A program made the position numbers and the translations under genes. This document shows, piece by piece, positions 54,278 to 63,951 of a stretch of 64,000 nucleotides of DNA. How positions within the stretch are numbered: position 1 is the first letter of the stretch; every line of letters begins with the position of its first letter. Source of the DNA: Mycolicibacter senuensis (GTDB lineage: Bacteria; Actinomycetota; Actinomycetes; Mycobacteriales; Mycobacteriaceae); assembly GCF_003284925.1 (NCBI RefSeq), contig NZ_QMEX01000011.1, positions 1-64,000 on the forward strand. The letters run 5' to 3'. The notes below the pieces were generated by a model. The model did no database searches, was not told the origin of the DNA, and worked only from the letters and a program-made list of their open reading frames with translations.

Positions 54278-57200
54278 CGGAGGCCACAACTCAGCGCAGC
54301 AATGCGCAATCCATCGAGGACGTGCTGGCGCTGTCGCCGCTGCAGCAGGGATTGTTCTCACTGGCAAAGCTGGCCACCGATGGGTTGGCGGCTGCGGACG
54401 GGGTTGACGTCTACACCGTGCAGTTCGTCATCGACATCGTCGGGGCTGTCGACGCGCAACTGCTGCGCCGGAGTGCCGAGGCCATGCTGGGCCGGCACGC
54501 CAACCTGCGGGCGTCGTTCTGGGATGTCGACCTGCCGCACCCGGTGCAGATCGTACCGGTCGAGGTCACGCTTCCGTGGCGGGAAATCAACGCGACACCA
54601 AACGAATTCGATGAGATAGCACGTAGTGAACGCACTGCCAGTTTCGACCTGGCCCGCGGCCCGTTGCTGCGCTTCGTGCTGGCTCGCTCGGCGCCCGATC
54701 GGCACCGGCTGATTCTCACCGTGCACCACCTGTTGGTCGACGGCTGGTCGATGGCGGTGTTCTTCGACGAACTGGTGGCGATCTACCGTGCCGGCGGCAC
54801 CGACCCGTTGCCCGCGCCGCGTCCCTACCGCGACTACATCGGCTGGCTGGCGACCCAGGATGTCGCAGCCGCCACCGAGCGGTGGCGCGACTATCTGGCG
54901 CCACTGACCGCGCCGACGATCCTGGCCGACGGCGAGCGGACCGAGCTGGGCAGCGTCATGCCGCAGACCTACGAGGTGGCCCTGGATCCCGACGACACCG
55001 CCCGGCTGACCGAGTGGGCCCGCCGAAACGGGCTGACTTTGAACACCGTGCTGCAGTTCACCTGGGCGGTGCTGCTTGGACGGCTCACCGACCGTCGCGA
55101 GGTGGGATTCGGTGCGGTGGTGTCGGGCCGGCCCCAGCAGCTCACCGGCGTCGAATCCATGGTCGGCCTGTTCATCAACACCGTTCCGGTAGTCGCCGCC
55201 ACACCGGCCGGCGCCGAGGTGATCGCGGTCTGCCAAGCCCTGCAACGGGATACCGCAGCGATGCGCGACTTGGGCTACCTCAACCTGGCATCGGTGCAAC
55301 GGGCCGCACGTAACGCCGTCTTCGACACCCTGCTCGTTTTCGAGAACGCCCCGATCGGGTCGGCGGCAGCCGGGGTGACCACGCCGGACGGAGTGCAGTT
55401 CATCCCGGTCACCGTGGCGAGCCTGACCCACTACCCGCTGACCGTGGTCAGCTACCCGCCGCGCGACGGCAGGCTCACCCTGCTGCTGGAAGCGGTGCCG
55501 GAGGCCTTGGGCGAACTGTCGGTGCCGGACCTGGGCCGGCGACTGCTGCAGCTGCTGCGCCAACTGGTCGACCCGGCGCGGCCGCGCGTCGCCGACCTGG
55601 ACGTACTGTTACCCGTCGAACGGTCTCGCCGCGGCTCGCCGGTGGCTGCGCCGGCGGGGACCGTGCCGGCACTGTTCGCCGCCGCCGCAGCACGCCATCC
55701 GGAGAGCCCGGCGCTCACCGGCGAGCAGCAGATCCTGACCTATGCCGAACTGGAGGCCGAGTCGAGCCGGCTGGCACAGGCACTGGCCGGGCGCGGCATC
55801 GGACCCGAGGACCGGGTTGCGATTGCACTACCGCGCTCGGCCGATTCGGTCATCGCCATCCTGGCCGTGCTGCAGTCCGGAGCAGCCTACGTGCCGGTGG
55901 ATGTCGATCTTCCGAAGGAGCGGATCGAATCGATTCTGCGCCAAGCTGATCCGAAGCTCACATTGACCGTCGAGCTGTTGGCCCAGTTGCGATCCGATGC
56001 TGCGCGGCGGCGCCCCACACCGGCGGGGATCCACCCGGACTCCGCCGCCTATGTCATCTTCACCTCCGGTTCCACCGGCGAGCCCAAAGGCGTCATCGGC
56101 ACCCACCGGGCGCTGACGTCGTACTTCGCCGACCATCAGCAGCGCATGTATGCGCCGGCGATGGCCCGGCTGGGACGGCCACTGCGCGTCGCGCACGCCT
56201 GGTCGCTGAGTTTCGACGCGAGCTGGCAGCCGCTGGTCGGCCTGCTGGGCGGGCAGACCGTGCACCTGTTCTCGGCAGCGGAGATGCGCGATGCCGAGGC
56301 GATCATCGACGGTGTCCGCCGACACCGGCTGGACATGATCGACACGTCGCCGTCGATGTTCACCCAGCTGTTCGATGCCGGCCTGCTCGACGCGCACGCC
56401 GCCCACCGCCTCACCGTGCTGGCGCTCGGCGGCGAGGCGATCGCCCCGCACGTCTGGACGAGGCTGCGTTCGGTCGCGGCGGCATCGTCGGTCGCCGTGC
56501 ACAACTGCTACGGCCCCACCGAGACCACCGTGGAGGCTGTCGTCGCCGACGTCGCTCACACCGAACTGCCGGTGATCGGAGAACCGGTGCGGGGCATGAC
56601 CGCTCACGTGCTGGACTCTGCGTTGCGGGAGGTTCCCGACGGGGTGGTCGGCGAGCTGTACCTGGCCGGTGCGCAGGTCACCCGCGGCTACCTGGGCCGG
56701 GCCGGCGCGACCGCGGCCCGCTACGTCGCCGACCCGTTTCACGCCGGTGGCCGGATGTATCGCACCGGGGACCTGGTGCGACGCCGCACCGACGGCCGAC
56801 TGATCTACCTGGGCCGCGCCGACGACCAGGTCAAGGTGCGCGGCTACCGGGTCGAGGTCGCCGAAGTCGAAGCAGCGCTGGCCGCGGCGACCGGGGTCGC
56901 GGCAGCAGCGGTGCTGCCCGTGGACGGCGCCACCGGAACGCAACTGGCCGGATTCGTCACCGGCACCGGCCTGGACGCGGCCCGGGTGCGGACAGCGGTC
57001 AGTGCCCGGCTGCCGGCGTACCTGGTGCCGGCCAGGATCGTTGTGGTGGAGTCGATGCCGTTGACCCCCAACGGAAAGCTGGACGCTGAAGAGCTGCTGG
57101 CGCTCCTCGCCCGGGCCGGGCCCGTTGTCGGCGACGGCGATGAGCCGGCCACCGAGACCGAGCGGATATTGGTCGAGCTGATGGCCGAGATCTTCGGCGG

Positions 57201-58686
57201 GCCGGAAAGCCCGGCGCCCGGCGTCGAGACCGATCTACGCGACCTGGGCCTGGACAGCATCGTGGCGTTGGCGATGGTGCGGGCGGCCCGCCGGGCCGGA
57301 CTGTCGTTGCGTCCGCGGACCGCATTGAGTTGCACCACGATCCGGGACATGGCCGCCGCCTTGGATAGTGAAGCCGCTGAAGCTGCCGAAGCCGCCGCGG
57401 TGGCCGTCGCGGACGACGGGCCGATGCCACTGCTGCCGGCCGGCCGGTGGCTCTACCAGTACGGCAGCCCGCGCCGGCTCGGGCAAGTCGAGGCGGTTCG
57501 GGTGCCGGCCGACATCGACGGGGGACAATTGCGGTCGGCGCTGGCCGCGATCGTCGCCGCGCACCCGGTGCTGCGCGCACGGCTCGACCCGGACACGCTG
57601 ACGCTGTGCCCGGTCGAACCTGCCGACGTCCTCAGCGAAATCACCGTCGGTCCTGACGAGCTGACTGATCTCGCTGCAGTCACCGAGCACGGCGGCAAGC
57701 TGTTGGCGGATCTGGACCCCGAGAACGGGGTGCTGTTGCGGGCGGTATGGCTGCGTCCGCCCACCGGGACCGGCGTGCTGTTGCTGTGCGCACACGTGCT
57801 GGCGCTCGACCCGGTGTCATGGCAGGTGGTTCTGGGCGAGTTGCAGGCCGCGCTGGCCGGCGCAGATCCGCTGCCCGAGCGCAGTGGCTACCGGCGCTGG
57901 GCGGCGGCGCTGAGCGCGCGGGCGCAAAGCCTGGACACCGTGGACTTCTGGGCCGAGCAGATCACCGGTGACGATCCCCAACTGGGCTCTCGGAGGGTCC
58001 GTCCAGACCACGACCGCGCCGGTGACCTCACGGTCTCGGTGGCTGTCGCCGACCCGGAAGTCACCGCAGCGTTGCTGGCTTCGCGTGCGCCGATGCATGA
58101 TCTGCTGGTGGCGGCGACCGCGCGGATGATCCGGGGCTGGCGGACTCGGCGCGGGCAGCAGGGCCCGGCACCGCTGCTGGCATTGGAGACCCACGGGCGC
58201 GCCGAAGATTTGGTGTACGAGGGCCGCCGGGTCGACTCCGCCGACATCGCCGGGCTGCTGACGTCGATCTACCCGCTGCGAATTCATCAGGCCGACCCGG
58301 TTGGGGTCGCGCGGGCACTGGCCGAGATCCCCGGCAGCGGAATCGATTACGGATTACTGGCCTATCTGCGTGATGACACCACAGCCCGGTTCGCCGGCCA
58401 TCCGGGTCCGCAACTGCTGCTGAACTACCTTGGCCGCGTCGACCGGGTCGGGGAGGGGCCGGTCCTGGCGCCCGACCTGATCGCCGGCCTGCCGTCGGTG
58501 CCCGAACCCGATCAGGCGGTGCGTCACGAGTTGGGCATCTTCGCCGCGGTGGCCGACCTCGGGGCCGGCGCGGTGGTGATGACCCAGTGGCGGACGCTGC
58601 CCGACATCCTCGGCGACGCCGAGATCGCCGAACTGCAGGAACTGTTCACCGGGGCCCTGCGTGACCTGGTGGAGGAGCTGTCATGA
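54274..58686 (+). CDS. mbtF: NRPS MbtF (C-A-PCP-E-like)
   Basis: The 1,470-residue protein has C (HHLLVDGWS), A ([33 protein letters not shown]) and PCP (Ser995 in GLDSIVAL). It ends in an epimerase/condensation-like domain of about 420 residues (LLNYLGR, LETHGR). In that last domain the HHxxxDxxSW motif reads [11 protein letters not shown], so the first His is lost while the second, usually catalytic, is kept. MbtF should add the second lysine; the terminal domain may release it as the cyclic lactam. The GTG at 54274 overlaps the mbtE stop (GTGA) and is preferred over the ATG at 54259. Length is close to Rv2379c (about 1,461). Confidence 0.93.
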   Translation: MTEATTQRSNAQSIEDVLALSPLQQGLFSLAKLATDGLAAADGVDVYTVQFVIDIVGAVDAQLLRRSAEAMLGRHANLRASFWDVDLPHPVQIVPVEVTLPWREINATPNEFDEIARSERTASFDLARGPLLRFVLARSAPDRHRLILTVHHLLVDGWSMAVFFDELVAIYRAGGTDPLPAPRPYRDYIGWLATQDVAAATERWRDYLAPLTAPTILADGERTELGSVMPQTYEVALDPDDTARLTEWARRNGLTLNTVLQFTWAVLLGRLTDRREVGFGAVVSGRPQQLTGVESMVGLFINTVPVVAATPAGAEVIAVCQALQRDTAAMRDLGYLNLASVQRAARNAVFDTLLVFENAPIGSAAAGVTTPDGVQFIPVTVASLTHYPLTVVSYPPRDGRLTLLLEAVPEALGELSVPDLGRRLLQLLRQLVDPARPRVADLDVLLPVERSRRGSPVAAPAGTVPALFAAAAARHPESPALTGEQQILTYAELEAESSRLAQALAGRGIGPEDRVAIALPRSADSVIAILAVLQSGAAYVPVDVDLPKERIESILRQADPKLTLTVELLAQLRSDAARRRPTPAGIHPDSAAYVIFTSGSTGEPKGVIGTHRALTSYFADHQQRMYAPAMARLGRPLRVAHAWSLSFDASWQPLVGLLGGQTVHLFSAAEMRDAEAIIDGVRRHRLDMIDTSPSMFTQLFDAGLLDAHAAHRLTVLALGGEAIAPHVWTRLRSVAAASSVAVHNCYGPTETTVEAVVADVAHTELPVIGEPVRGMTAHVLDSALREVPDGVVGELYLAGAQVTRGYLGRAGATAARYVADPFHAGGRMYRTGDLVRRRTDGRLIYLGRADDQVKVRGYRVEVAEVEAALAAATGVAAAAVLPVDGATGTQLAGFVTGTGLDAARVRTAVSARLPAYLVPARIVVVESMPLTPNGKLDAEELLALLARAGPVVGDGDEPATETERILVELMAEIFGGPESPAPGVETDLRDLGLDSIVALAMVRAARRAGLSLRPRTALSCTTIRDMAAALDSEAAEAAEAAAVAVADDGPMPLLPAGRWLYQYGSPRRLGQVEAVRVPADIDGGQLRSALAAIVAAHPVLRARLDPDTLTLCPVEPADVLSEITVGPDELTDLAAVTEHGGKLLADLDPENGVLLRAVWLRPPTGTGVLLLCAHVLALDPVSWQVVLGELQAALAGADPLPERSGYRRWAAALSARAQSLDTVDFWAEQITGDDPQLGSRRVRPDHDRAGDLTVSVAVADPEVTAALLASRAPMHDLLVAATARMIRGWRTRRGQQGPAPLLALETHGRAEDLVYEGRRVDSADIAGLLTSIYPLRIHQADPVGVARALAEIPGSGIDYGLLAYLRDDTTARFAGHPGPQLLLNYLGRVDRVGEGPVLAPDLIAGLPSVPEPDQAVRHELGIFAAVADLGAGAVVMTQWRTLPDILGDAEIAELQELFTGALRDLVEELS

Positions 58687-59999
58687 GAACCCTGGCAGTG
58701 GTGGGCGCAGGCGCCAAGGCGGTCGCGGTGGCCGCGAAGGCCGCGGTGTTGCGTGAGATGGGCGTCGAGACACCGGAGATCGTCGCCGTCGAACGCACCG
58801 AGGTGGCCGCCAACTGGCGGGCGACCGGCGGGTGGACCGACGGGGCACACCGACTGGGAACCAGCCCGGAGAAGGACGTCGGCTTCCCGTATCGCTCGGC
58901 GCTGGTGGCGGGCCGCAACGCCGAACTCGACGAGCGGATGACCCGGTACAGCTGGCAGTCCTACCTGATCGCCACCGGACAGTTCGCCGAATGGGTGGAC
59001 CGGGGCCGTCCGGCGCCCACCCATCTGCGATGGAGCCAGTACCTGCGTTGGGTCGCGGACGCCGTGGCACTGACCGTGATCCCCGGCGAGGTCGATCGGC
59101 TGGCCGTGGCCGGCGACGGCTGGGCGCTGCACACCCGGGAGACCGAAGTGGCCGCTGACGCGGTGATGATCACCGGTCCGGGCCAGGCCGAGAGGTCGAT
59201 CCTGCCCGGTAACCCGCTGGTGCTCTCGATCGCGCAGTTCTGGCACCGGGCCGCGGCCGACCGGATCAGCGCGGAGCGTGTCGCCGTCATCGGTGGTGGG
59301 GAAACCGCCGCGTCGATGCTCAACGAACTGTTCCGGCACCGTGTCTCGACAATCACCGTGATCTCCCCGCAGGTGACGCTGTTCACCCGCGGAGAAGGCT
59401 TCTTCGAGAACGCGCTGTTCTCCGATCCGACCGACTGGTCCGCGCTGACACTGACCGAGCGACGGGATGCGCTGGCCCGCACCGACCGAGGGGTGTTCTC
59501 GGCACGGGTGCAAGACGCGCTGCTGGCCGACGACCGCATCCGGCACCTCCGTGGGCGGGTGGCGCACGCAGTGGCTCGTGACGGTCGGATCCGGTTGACG
59601 CTGAGCACCAATCGGGGCGGTGAGAACTTCGAGACCGTACACGGCTTCGACCTGGTGATCGACGGTTCCGGGGCCGACCCGCTGTGGTTCGTGTCGCTGT
59701 TCGGGCAGGACACCCTGGACCTGTTGGAGCTGGGCCTGGGTGGGCCGCTGTCGGGGGACCGGTTGGCCGAGGCGGTCGGCCACGATCTGGCCGTCGCCGG
59801 CGTCACCCCGAAACTGTTCCTGCCCAACTTGGCCGGATTGACCCAGGGGCCGGGTTTTCCCAACCTGAGCTGCCTGGGTCTGCTGTCCGACCGGATCCTG
59901 GGCGCCCACATCCCGGCGAGCAGTCGCGAAAGCCCCCTTTCGGCGCCGCCTGAGGGGGCTTTGGCGACTGCTCGCGGTCAAAATAACGAGGAGAACTGA
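58683..59999 (+). CDS. mbtG: Lysine N6-hydroxylase MbtG
   Basis: The 438-residue flavin-dependent N-monooxygenase has the FAD motif [16 protein letters not shown] and the NADPH motif [10 protein letters not shown]. It hydroxylates the lysine side-chain nitrogens to create the hydroxamate iron ligands. The first Gly-rich motif is GAGAKA rather than GxGxxG, a known MbtG feature. The core appears to end near [10 protein letters not shown]. The last 28 or so residues are encoded by a hairpin repeat (59917-59974) and look non-homologous. It overlaps mbtF by 4 bases and mbtH by one. Confidence 0.92.
   Translation: MRTLAVVGAGAKAVAVAAKAAVLREMGVETPEIVAVERTEVAANWRATGGWTDGAHRLGTSPEKDVGFPYRSALVAGRNAELDERMTRYSWQSYLIATGQFAEWVDRGRPAPTHLRWSQYLRWVADAVALTVIPGEVDRLAVAGDGWALHTRETEVAADAVMITGPGQAERSILPGNPLVLSIAQFWHRAAADRISAERVAVIGGGETAASMLNELFRHRVSTITVISPQVTLFTRGEGFFENALFSDPTDWSALTLTERRDALARTDRGVFSARVQDALLADDRIRHLRGRVAHAVARDGRIRLTLSTNRGGENFETVHGFDLVIDGSGADPLWFVSLFGQDTLDLLELGLGGPLSGDRLAEAVGHDLAVAGVTPKLFLPNLAGLTQGPGFPNLSCLGLLSDRILGAHIPASSRESPLSAPPEGALATARGQNNEEN
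59917..59974 (+). terminator. Terminator-like hairpin inside the 3' end of mbtG
   Basis: CGAGCAGTCGC (59917-59927) and AAAGCCCCC (59929-59937) pair with GGGGGCTTT (59954-59962) and GCGACTGCTCG (59964-59974), leaving a single mismatch. The left arm is identical to that of the holA/rpsT terminator at 1130-1147. It lies within the mbtG frame, ahead of mbtH, so it could act as an attenuator of mbtH or be a translated terminator remnant. Confidence 0.8.
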
Positions 60000-60229
60000 T
60001 GAGCACCAACCCCTTTGACGACGACAACGGTAGTTTTTACGTGCTGATCAACGATGAGGACCAGTACAGCCTCTGGCCCAGTTTCGCCGAGGTTCCCGCC
60101 GGGTGGCGGGTGGTCTACGGGGGCGAGCAGGGCGCAGCGCGCGCGGCCTGCCTGGAGTACGTCGAACAGCATTGGACCGACCTACGCCCCAAGAGCCTTC
60201 GTGATGCGATGGCGGCCGAACGGGGATAG
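59999..60229 (+). CDS. mbtH: MbtH protein
   Basis: This 76-residue founding-family MbtH-like protein contains [19 protein letters not shown] and the Trp-rich end [11 protein letters not shown]. MbtH-like proteins bind NRPS adenylation domains and are needed for their activity or solubility, here probably those of MbtB, MbtE and MbtF. The ATG overlaps the mbtG stop by one base, with GAGGAG upstream. It is the last mbt gene. Confidence 0.95.
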   Translation: MSTNPFDDDNGSFYVLINDEDQYSLWPSFAEVPAGWRVVYGGEQGAARAACLEYVEQHWTDLRPKSLRDAMAAERG

Positions 60230-60316
60230 CCCGGCCACGATCGCGTCGATGCCACGTACCCTCGGATGAAGACTCACCCCATGGTTTTTGCTCGACGCAA
60301 TCAGAAAGGCGTGGTT

Positions 60317-60814
60317 ATGTCCGTGAAACTGCTCACCGTCGGTATGGGCCTGGCGGCCGCGATCGCCGTGCCGGGCGTGGCGGTCGCCGAAGTGCCGAAC
60401 CAGCCGCCGCTCACGGTGTTTCACGCGCCGCTTCCGCAGGACCCGCCACCGGCGGCGAGCCTGCCGAGCGCCGAGCAACTCACCGGAATCCTGGACAACC
60501 TGGTCGATCCGCAGGTTCCCGCCGAGGTGAAAAGCGGCTTGGTGGCCGGTGGTCTGCAGCGGCACCAAGCCGACGTGTTGGACCACCAACTGCGGCGACT
60601 GGGCCACCACGGTGGGCTTCCGCTGACCTTCACTGCGGCCGACATCGCGTCCACCGGTCCCGACACCGTCAGCGCCGATATCACCGCCACCGGACCCGGG
60701 TTGCCGGCCCCCATCACCAAGCCGGTGACCTTCACCGACCAGAACGGCTGGATGCTGTCCCAGAACGGGGCCGACGAGCTGATGGAGGAGATCGTCGGCC
60801 GGCTGCCGCACTGA
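60317..60814 (+). CDS. cfp2: Secreted low-molecular-weight antigen CFP2/MTB12
   Basis: The 165-residue precursor has a signal peptide (MSVKLLTVGMGLAAAIAVPGVAVA). The mature part has a Pro-rich start and an NTF2-like C-terminal fold (SADITATGPGLPAPITKPVTFTDQNGWMLS). This matches the MTB12 family of abundant secreted T-cell antigens, and Rv2376c (cfp2) is the neighbour of mbtH in M. tuberculosis. The ATG at 60317 follows AGAAAGG; the frame open from 60266 would give an unlikely longer n-region. Function unknown. Confidence 0.88.
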   Translation: MSVKLLTVGMGLAAAIAVPGVAVAEVPNQPPLTVFHAPLPQDPPPAASLPSAEQLTGILDNLVDPQVPAEVKSGLVAGGLQRHQADVLDHQLRRLGHHGGLPLTFTAADIASTGPDTVSADITATGPGLPAPITKPVTFTDQNGWMLSQNGADELMEEIVGRLPH

Positions 60815-60816
60815 GT

Positions 60817-60846
60817 CTCCCGGAGCCGGCGGTCCGGGCGCGGGAG
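60817..60846. terminator. Possible weak hairpin between cfp2 and the kinase gene
   Basis: CTCCCG (60817-60822) and CGGGAG (60841-60846) form a 6-bp stem with a GC-rich loop in the 35-base gap between the convergent genes. There is no T-tract. Confidence 0.3.
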
Positions 60847-60849
60847 CAC

Positions 60850-62385
60850 TCAAGAACGGCTGAGCCGGGCGAACATACCCTTCTGCGTCCGGTAGAGGCG
60901 CGGGAATTCGGCGAACAGCCGGTCGTAGACCGCACGGTTGCCCGCGTCCGGCTCGAAGACGCCGTCGAGAGGGATCAGGTCGTGTAATTCGTCGCGGTCC
61001 AGTTCGCCCATCCCGATACCGGCAAACAGGGCCGCACCGCGCAACTGAGCGTTGAGCGGATCGGCGACTCGTTCGCAGGTGCGGCCGCACACGTCGGCGA
61101 TGATCTGGCACCACAGCTCCGAGCGGGCACCGCCACCGACGATCCGGATCGGCCCATGAGTGCTCGTGAACCGGTTCACGCAGTCGAGTAGCCAGCGGCT
61201 GTTGTAGGCCACTCCTTCGAGCACCGCGCGCACCAGATCGGCGCGGGTGGTGTCCAGCGACAGATTGTGGAAGCCGCCGCGGGCATTGCGATCGTCGATG
61301 GGGGAGTGTTCGCCTTTGAGCCAGGGGGTGAAGATCACCCCGTTGGAACCGGCCGGCGCATCGGCGGCCAATGCGGTCAGCGCAGGGTAATCGAAGTCAT
61401 CGAACAGGTTGTCGCGCAACCATTGCAGTGCCCGGCCGGCGGTGTCTTGATTGTTGACCAGTAGGTAGCTCGCCGGATCGAGTCCTGGCACCGTCGCGAG
61501 CTGGTGCAGCGCATCGGTCTTCTTGACCGTCATCGGGCAGCTGATCCATGAGGTGGTGCTGATGGTCAGGTGCAGCTCGCCCGGCCGCACCGCACCGGAG
61601 CCCACCGCCGCGCTGTGCATATCCGGGGTTCCGGTAACCACTTGTGCCACAGGCGAAATACCCAGGTCAGCGGCGACTGCCGGGGCTACGGGTGAGATGA
61701 TCGAGCCGGTCGGCACCAGCGGCGGCAGCTTGGCCCGTTCGACGCCGGCGAGTCGCACCAGCACGTCGTCGTAGTCGAGCACGGTCAGGTCGCGGTTGTC
61801 GGTGAGCCAGGCGCCCATCATCGAGGCGCGCGACGCCGCGGCGCGCCCGGTGAAACACATGCTCAGGTAGTCCACCGGCTCCAGAAGCCAGCGGGCCCTG
61901 GCGAACACCGTCGGGTCGCCGTGCTGCAGGTACAACATGTGCCCGACCGGATCGTCGCCGCTGGGCGAGGGGATGCCGCCGTTGCGGCGAAGCCAGCTGA
62001 GTAATGCTCGCGGTCGGTAGCCGGCCAGTCGGCCACCAAATACCTTGCGGCTGTAGGGCGCTCCCCGGGTGTCCATCCACATCACGCACGGACCGACCGG
62101 GCGGCCGTCGGCGTCGACCGCGACGGTGCTGGCCCACTGCCCGGTGATCGACACCCCGGCCACCTGGTCGCCGTGCACGCCGCTGTCGGCCAGGCCGCGT
62201 CGGGTGGCGTCGCGGATGATCGCCCACCACAGCCCGGCATCCTGGGTTGCCGCCCCGCCCGGCCCGTAGGTGGTCGGCACCGCGATGAGATCCGACCACA
62301 GTACGGTGCCGTCCAGGGCGACGAATCCGACTTTGGGGCCACCGGTACCGAGGTCGACGGCGAGGACGACGCGGTCGCGGTTCAT
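60850..62385 (-). CDS. FGGY-family carbohydrate kinase (xylulokinase-like)
   Basis: The 511-residue two-lobed sugar kinase has the phosphate-1 motif VDLGTGGPKVG at the N-terminus, a TGTPDMHSAAVGSGAV segment and the adenosine motif RIVGGGARSELWCQI. The closest type by eye is xylulokinase, though the family also includes gluconate, ribulose and glycerol kinases. It lies 60 bases downstream of the PLP-decarboxylase gene on the same strand, probably one unit. The pair sits between cfp2 and hrcA, where M. tuberculosis has only a small gene, so it is an accessory insertion or an ancestral pair lost elsewhere. Confidence 0.82.
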   Translation of the reverse strand: MNRDRVVLAVDLGTGGPKVGFVALDGTVLWSDLIAVPTTYGPGGAATQDAGLWWAIIRDATRRGLADSGVHGDQVAGVSITGQWASTVAVDADGRPVGPCVMWMDTRGAPYSRKVFGGRLAGYRPRALLSWLRRNGGIPSPSGDDPVGHMLYLQHGDPTVFARARWLLEPVDYLSMCFTGRAAASRASMMGAWLTDNRDLTVLDYDDVLVRLAGVERAKLPPLVPTGSIISPVAPAVAADLGISPVAQVVTGTPDMHSAAVGSGAVRPGELHLTISTTSWISCPMTVKKTDALHQLATVPGLDPASYLLVNNQDTAGRALQWLRDNLFDDFDYPALTALAADAPAGSNGVIFTPWLKGEHSPIDDRNARGGFHNLSLDTTRADLVRAVLEGVAYNSRWLLDCVNRFTSTHGPIRIVGGGARSELWCQIIADVCGRTCERVADPLNAQLRGAALFAGIGMGELDRDELHDLIPLDGVFEPDAGNRAVYDRLFAEFPRLYRTQKGMFARLSRS

Positions 62386-62445
62386 CTGGCGCCGCTCCTC
62401 CTCATCACTTCGCCGGCGCTCCGGCCAGCACCGTCTCAGCGCGGG

Positions 62446-63840
62446 TCATAGCGGCGGCAGAGACTGCTGGGTGTCGAGCATCCGCTCCATGAAGCCTTCG
62501 ATGAATTGGGCTGCCTCGTCGGTCATTCCGCCGGGCACGCCGCCGTAGACCGCGGCGCTGATCGGTGCCGCGCCGGCGGCGGTCTGCTTCTTGGCGTACT
62601 CCACCGCTTCGGCCAGGTCGGCGGCGAACGCCGCGGTCACCCCGGGCTGCGTCTGCGGCCGGGTGACCGCCATGTGGATGGCGTTGGGGTACTGCTGGCC
62701 GTTGAACCGCCAGCCCTTGGGCTTCATGGCGTCGGCGACGTGGTAGATGTCGAACTCGTCGGAGCGGAACGCGAAGCAGAACGTCGGCGAACCCATGATC
62801 GTCAGCTCCGGATGGCTGCGCACCGTGTCCTGCATCGCAAACGCGGTCTCGAGGATCGCCTTGGCGTAGTTGCGGTATCCCTCGCGGCCCAGCTGCACCA
62901 TCGAGGCCCATGCGGCGGCGATCAACCCGCCGGAGCGGGAGCCCTCGATGCCCGGCGAATGGTATTTCCCGCCGCTCCAGTCCGGCAGGTAGAAGTACTG
63001 CGCGTTGCGGTAGGCCTTGTCGCGGAACAGGACCGTTGACGTTCCCTTCAAGGAGTAGCCGTACTTGTGGTTATCCGCCGAAATGCTGGTGACCCCGGGC
63101 ACCCGGAAATCGAACAGCGGGACGTCATAACCCAGCTCCTGGGCGAAGGGCAGCACGAACCCGCCCAGGCAGCCGTCGACATGCAACCCCACCCCGCGCG
63201 ACAAAGCCAGCTCTCCCAGCTCCGGGATCGGGTCGACGGTGCCGTAGCCGTAGTTACAGGCCGACCCCATGATCGCGATGGTGTTCTCGTCGATGTTGTC
63301 GGCCACCCAGTCGACGTCGACTTCGGTGGTCTGCGGGTTGATCGGGGCTCGGCGAATCTCGATGCCGAACAGGTGACAGCCCTTGTCGAACGCGGGGTGG
63401 CCAGTCTCGGGCTTGATGAAGTTCGGCCGGGTGATGCCCCGGTGCTTGGCGGCGTGCTCGCGGTAGGCCAGCAGCGCATGGATGATGCTGCCGGTGCCGC
63501 CGGTGGTGACCAACCCCACCGGTTCGCCATCGCTGACCGCGTCGGCGTGCATCAGGTCCAGGGCCATCGCGATGATCTCGCCCTCGAACTTGGTCGCCGA
63601 CGGGCAGATGTCACGCTGCAGCACGTTCACGTGGGCGAACAGCCCGAACGCCTCGTCGAGGAAGCGGTAGTGCTCGTGGTCGCCGCAGTACATGGTCCCG
63701 GAGACCTTGCCGGTCTCCCAGGTCGGGTCTTCGGCACGCGCCATCTCCCGCAGTTCGGCGAGCACCTCCTCGCGTGAGCGGCCGCGTTCGGGTAGCACGC
63801 GGTTCACCGTGAAGCGATCGGCGTAGGGGAAGTCGGGCAT
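62446..63840 (-). CDS. Group II PLP-dependent decarboxylase, sphingosine-1-phosphate lyase-like
   Basis: The 464-residue fold-type I PLP enzyme has the cofactor Lys259 in SADNHKYGYS, Asp222 in LHVDGCLGG to hold the pyridine nitrogen, and the stacking His148 in ETGHPAFDK. LHVDGCLGGF and GSACNYGYGTVDPI resemble the sphingosine-1-phosphate lyase/glutamate decarboxylase branch, so the reaction may be aldol-type cleavage of a phosphorylated amino alcohol or an amino-acid decarboxylation. An ATG at 63840, preceded by AGAGGAA, is chosen over the longer frame to 63912. It probably heads a two-gene unit with the sugar kinase. Confidence 0.8.
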   Translation of the reverse strand: MPDFPYADRFTVNRVLPERGRSREEVLAELREMARAEDPTWETGKVSGTMYCGDHEHYRFLDEAFGLFAHVNVLQRDICPSATKFEGEIIAMALDLMHADAVSDGEPVGLVTTGGTGSIIHALLAYREHAAKHRGITRPNFIKPETGHPAFDKGCHLFGIEIRRAPINPQTTEVDVDWVADNIDENTIAIMGSACNYGYGTVDPIPELGELALSRGVGLHVDGCLGGFVLPFAQELGYDVPLFDFRVPGVTSISADNHKYGYSLKGTSTVLFRDKAYRNAQYFYLPDWSGGKYHSPGIEGSRSGGLIAAAWASMVQLGREGYRNYAKAILETAFAMQDTVRSHPELTIMGSPTFCFAFRSDEFDIYHVADAMKPKGWRFNGQQYPNAIHMAVTRPQTQPGVTAAFAADLAEAVEYAKKQTAAGAAPISAAVYGGVPGGMTDEAAQFIEGFMERMLDTQQSLPPL

Positions 63841-63856
63841 GCCGTTCCTCTCTTCT

Positions 63857-63920
63857 GCGCGAGCGTGCGCAGATGTACCGGGATCCCGGCGTGTCGGCGT
63901 CCAAACGCGCACGTTCGCGC
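63857..63920. repeat. Dispersed hairpin repeat, copy 2
   Basis: GCGCGAGCGTGCG (63857-63869) pairs with CGCACGTTCGCGC (63908-63920) around a loop with CGGCGTGTC, the same arms and core as the copy at 32034-32097. It lies in the divergent gap between the decarboxylase gene and hrcA. Confidence 0.85.
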
Positions 63921-63939
63921 CGGGGAACGTCCCAGAAAG

Positions 63940-63945
63940 TAATCT
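63940..63945 (+). promoter_or_regulatory. -10 element for hrcA, probably leaderless
   Basis: TAATCT lies 6 bases before the ATG at 63952, so transcription could begin at the start codon itself. No Shine-Dalgarno is present in the remaining gap, which agrees with a leaderless mRNA. Confidence 0.45.
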
Positions 63946-63951
63946 AGTGCT

